From a bacterium (GTDB lineage: Bacteria; Tectomicrobia; Entotheonellia; Entotheonellales; Entotheonellaceae): DNA of 8,722 nt. The translations under genes and the position numbers were made by a program. Shown one piece after another: positions 6,992 through 8,722 of the stretch; the first letter of the stretch is position 1; each line of letters opens with the position of its first letter. The notes beneath the pieces are model-generated. The model ran no database searches and was not told the DNA's origin. It saw nothing but the letters and a program-made list of their open reading frames with translations. The stretch spans positions 1 to 8,722 of the forward strand of contig JAPULM010000496.1 of assembly GCA_027294925.1 (NCBI GenBank), written 5' to 3'.

Positions 6992-7502
6992 CATTTGACT
7001 GGCGACAAACCACCATGGTTTCTTTGAGACGAACCAGAGCCTCATCTGTAACGTTGAAGACGGTGCAATGTAGCACCGATGCTGTTCAGTGTCAATCCTG
7101 TGTGGGCTGTGTCTCCGATCTCACAATAAATCCGCAATGCCTGCTCATAATGCCCAGCGTGTTTAGCAACTTGCCCTGCTTTGCACGATCATCCATTTGC
7201 ACGGCAAGGTCGAGCGCTTCACGAAAGTAATGCGACGCCTGGGACGGCTTGTCGAGGTGTTGACGTGCAAGCCGGCCCATCTGCTGGAGTGCTTCCAGTG
7301 CCCCGCGACGATCGGTCACCTGCTTCTAGAGCTCCTGGGCTTTTTCCCAGGCTGCCAACGCTTGCGAGTAGTCGGCCAGGGTCTGTTCATAAATGGCAGC
7401 CAGCTTTCCCCAGATCTCCGCCTCACTCTCCGCATCTCCCAGTTCAGCAAAAACTTCGGTACTCTCCAAAAAATAGGGCAAGGCTTTCTCCGGCTCGTTT
7501 AA
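6992..7502 (-). pseudogene. TPR segment of a broken cyclase/AAA/TPR regulator
   Basis: Tetratricopeptide helices of the same type as those at the C-terminus of large class III cyclase-AAA-TPR proteins. From 7502 the frame reads NEPEKALPYFLESTEVFAEL, then IWGKLAAIYEQTLADYSQAL and AAWEKAQEL, followed by a TAG at 7326-7328. It resumes in the same frame with DRRGALEALQQMGRLARQH, ASHYFREALDLAVQMDDRA and GKLLNTLGI. Near 7149-7153 the reading frame shifts and TPR sequence continues in another frame as YEQALRIYCEIGD and LTLNSIGATLHRLQRY. One extra base at about 7047 then shifts it again to DEALVRLKETMVVCRQSNA. TPR similarity ends near 6990, where DUF1330-derived sequence begins. At least three disabling changes make this a clear pseudogene. 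Confidence 0.88.
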
Positions 7503-7541
7503 GGGGTTTTTTGCCCGAAGCGACGAAAAGGTATATTCCAG
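7503..7541 (+). repeat. Left terminal inverted repeat
   Basis: GGGGTTTTTTGCCCG, six variable bases, then CGAAAAGGTATATTCCAG. Its partner at 7757-7795 is the reverse complement with the differences described for the element. Confidence 0.8.
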
Positions 7542-7756
7542 CCGATTCGGCCGAGTTCGCAATCTGTGTGTAAAGGCGAATTCTAACGCAGGCTTCAATC
7601 ATATACCCTTTGATTTTATGTGGCTTACCTCTTTCTTCTACTGACAGGAAAGCGCATATAGTTCGTGATTTTAGATTGATTGCGAACTGAGTAAGAGCGC
7701 CATGGCACTAACGAATCGCTGATGACGTAAGCCCTTCAAAATCAATTACACAATTT

Positions 7757-7795
7757 CTGAAATATACCTTTTCGAGAGAGCGGGCAAATAACCCC
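7757..7795 (-). repeat. Right terminal inverted repeat
   Basis: Read on the minus strand: GGGGTTATTTGCCCG, six variable bases, then CGAAAAGGTATATTTCAG. The inner 18-bp block differs from the left copy at one base. Confidence 0.8.
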
Positions 7796-8722
7796 AAGAT
7801 GGCCGCCGGGGCAGCTTGGTCCATCAGCAAGTCCAGCATCTCTAAGTTTGAGGGGTCGGTCCAATGCAGGTCTTCCAGGATAAAGAGCATGGGCTGATGC
7901 TCGCTGAGTTCCAACAGCATCGCTACGATGCTTTCCAGGGTCAGCTGACCCTGGCGCTGAGGGGTCAGATTGAGCGGCGAATACCGCGCCTCAGGCACAG
8001 GCAACGACAACAAGCTGGCAAACAGCAGGACCGTTTCCTCTAACCCAAGACGATATTGGCGGAGCACCTGCTCTAGTTTGTCCAACTTTGTTTGGGGCGT
8101 ATCATCCTGCTGCCAGATGAACGTTCGTTGGAGAAGGTCAGTGATCGGGTACGAGGCGGTGTTTTGGTAATATGGCGAGCTACGGCATTCCAGTCGTGTG
8201 TGCGGTTCATCGGTAACATAGTCTTTGAGTACCTGGAGCAGACGGGATTTGCCAATACCCGCCTCACCGCTCAGCAGCAACACCTGGCCCTGACCCTCTT
8301 TGACCTGCTACCAGCGTTGCAGAAGTAGTGTGATCTCGGATTCGCGCCCTACCAGCAGCGTCAGCCCTCTAGCAACGCCGACCTCAAGCCGACTCTGTGC
8401 ACCACTGGTACTCACAACGCGATACACCTGCTGGGATTCGGTCACGCCTTGCAGGCTATGCAGTCCCAGTTCATCACAGACGAAGTAGCCCTGAACGAGT
8501 TGATAAGTCGCTGCACTAATGGCGACGGTATCCGGCCTCGCAAGGCCCTCGATACGCGACGCAATATTCGGCCTCTCGCCCAGCGCCAGGTGCTCCTGGC
8601 TGGCTCCTTGGCCGATCTCGCCCACCACCACCAGACCGGTATGAATGCCAATGCGTACCGCCAGACGGATGCCTTTCTCCTGTTCCAAACGGATATTGAG
8701 CCCCTCCATGGCGTCGAGAATA
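7796..8722 (-). pseudogene. Class III adenylate/guanylate cyclase - AAA ATPase regulator, broken; N-terminus outside window
   Basis: The 5' part of a large signalling protein, entering from the right edge. Codons from 8721 read ILDAMEGLNIRLEQ, then AVRIGIHTGLVVVGEIG, LALGERPNIASRIEGLA (the Asn…Arg pair typical of the cyclase transition-state site) and ISAATYQLVQGYF. The metal-binding Asp segments of the cyclase lie outside the window. A linker, LTLLVGRESE, leads to an in-frame TAG at 8308-8310. In the same frame QVKEGQGQVLLLSGEAGIGKSR follows with the Walker A motif (about 8245-8268), and later LFILEDLHWTDPSNLEML with Walker B (near 7870). AAA similarity stops at AAPAAIL, where the inverted-repeat element begins. 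Related proteins have Glu-Gln or similar where the TAG stands. A separate cyclase-domain product ending at the TAG is possible but unlikely to be a working regulator. Confidence 0.88.

Larger units (their letters stand above)
7503..7795. mobile_element. 293-bp MITE-like element / IS remnant with 39-bp terminal inverted repeats
   Basis: The two ends are inverted repeats of each other, 7503-7541 and 7757-7795, matching at about 31 of 39 positions. An outer block, GGGGTTNTTTGCCCG, and an inner block, CGAAAAGGTATATTYCAG, are separated by six unrelated bases. The interior is AT-richer than its surroundings and holds no recognisable transposase in any frame. A further 11-bp inverted pair (AGTTCGCAATC at 7554-7564, GATTGCGAACT at 7678-7688) lies inside. 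It sits exactly where AAA-domain sequence stops (…AAPAAIL) and TPR sequence starts (NEPEKAL…). I see no convincing target duplication (flanks TTAA and AAGA), and host sequence is missing at the site, as after an adjacent deletion. The GG…TTTGCC terminus recalls some ISL3-type ends, but that is a weak resemblance. Confidence 0.75.

Noticed and set aside
6926..7045. 134-aa version of the DUF1330 protein starting at 7045
   Set aside because: Its first 18 residues are out-of-frame TPR sequence and the next 22 are a domain remnant. No SD lies before 7045, while the start at 6925 gives a family-length protein.
7503..7795. A transposase fragment inside the inverted-repeat element
   Set aside because: I read all frames; they have frequent stops and no recognisable DDE or other transposase motif.
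7326..8310. Programmed read-through or amber recoding
   Set aside because: The same locus also carries frameshifts, a deletion and an inserted element, and asnS ends in TAG as a normal stop; gene decay explains it better.

Overview
The window reads as chromosomal DNA of a moderately GC-rich bacterium that is probably not a Firmicute. The asparaginyl-tRNA synthetase closely resembles the proteobacterial type as I remember it, Shine-Dalgarno (SD) sites are strong, and no T-box is visible upstream of asnS. Catabolic amidohydrolases, an Asp-box propeller and a degenerate cyclase/AAA/TPR regulator together suggest a large-genome environmental lineage. Tectomicrobia/Entotheonella-like bacteria come to mind, but that is only an impression.

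Layout. (1) 1-1176, minus strand: the N-terminal 392 codons of an M20D-type amidohydrolase that runs off the left edge. (2) 1177-1376: a divergent intergenic region of about 200 bp. (3) 1377-4972, plus strand: three genes in a row, each with its own SD. They encode an N-acyl-D-amino-acid deacylase-like amidohydrolase (559 aa), a crotonase/enoyl-CoA hydratase-like protein (262 aa) and a cytoplasmic protein with seven Asp-boxes (320 aa). A strong hairpin without a U-tract lies between the first two. (4) 5002-6390, minus strand: intact asnS, convergent with the propeller gene. (5) 6391-6640: asnS leader and weak promoter candidates. (6) 6641-6925, minus strand: a DUF1330 protein preceded by the C-terminal remnant of another DUF1330 domain. 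(7) 6992-8722, minus strand: remains of one large regulator (class III cyclase - AAA ATPase - TPR). It is broken by two in-frame TAG codons, a deletion with frameshift, a 1-nt insertion, a 293-bp element with terminal inverted repeats that replaces its middle, and a fusion of its 3' end to the DUF1330 remnant.

How the parts fit. The M20D enzyme and the deacylase-like enzyme both belong to families that cleave N-acyl or peptide amide bonds. They share one divergent control region, so a pathway releasing amino acids and acyl groups from amides is a reasonable guess. The crotonase would act on an acyl-CoA from the same substrate, and the propeller has no obvious enzymatic role. Both the deacylase-like protein and the crotonase lack residues that are catalytic in the best-studied family members, so their chemistry is uncertain. 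The right third is a decaying accessory region: its main interest is the record of mutation it preserves and a small transposon-like element that I cannot name.
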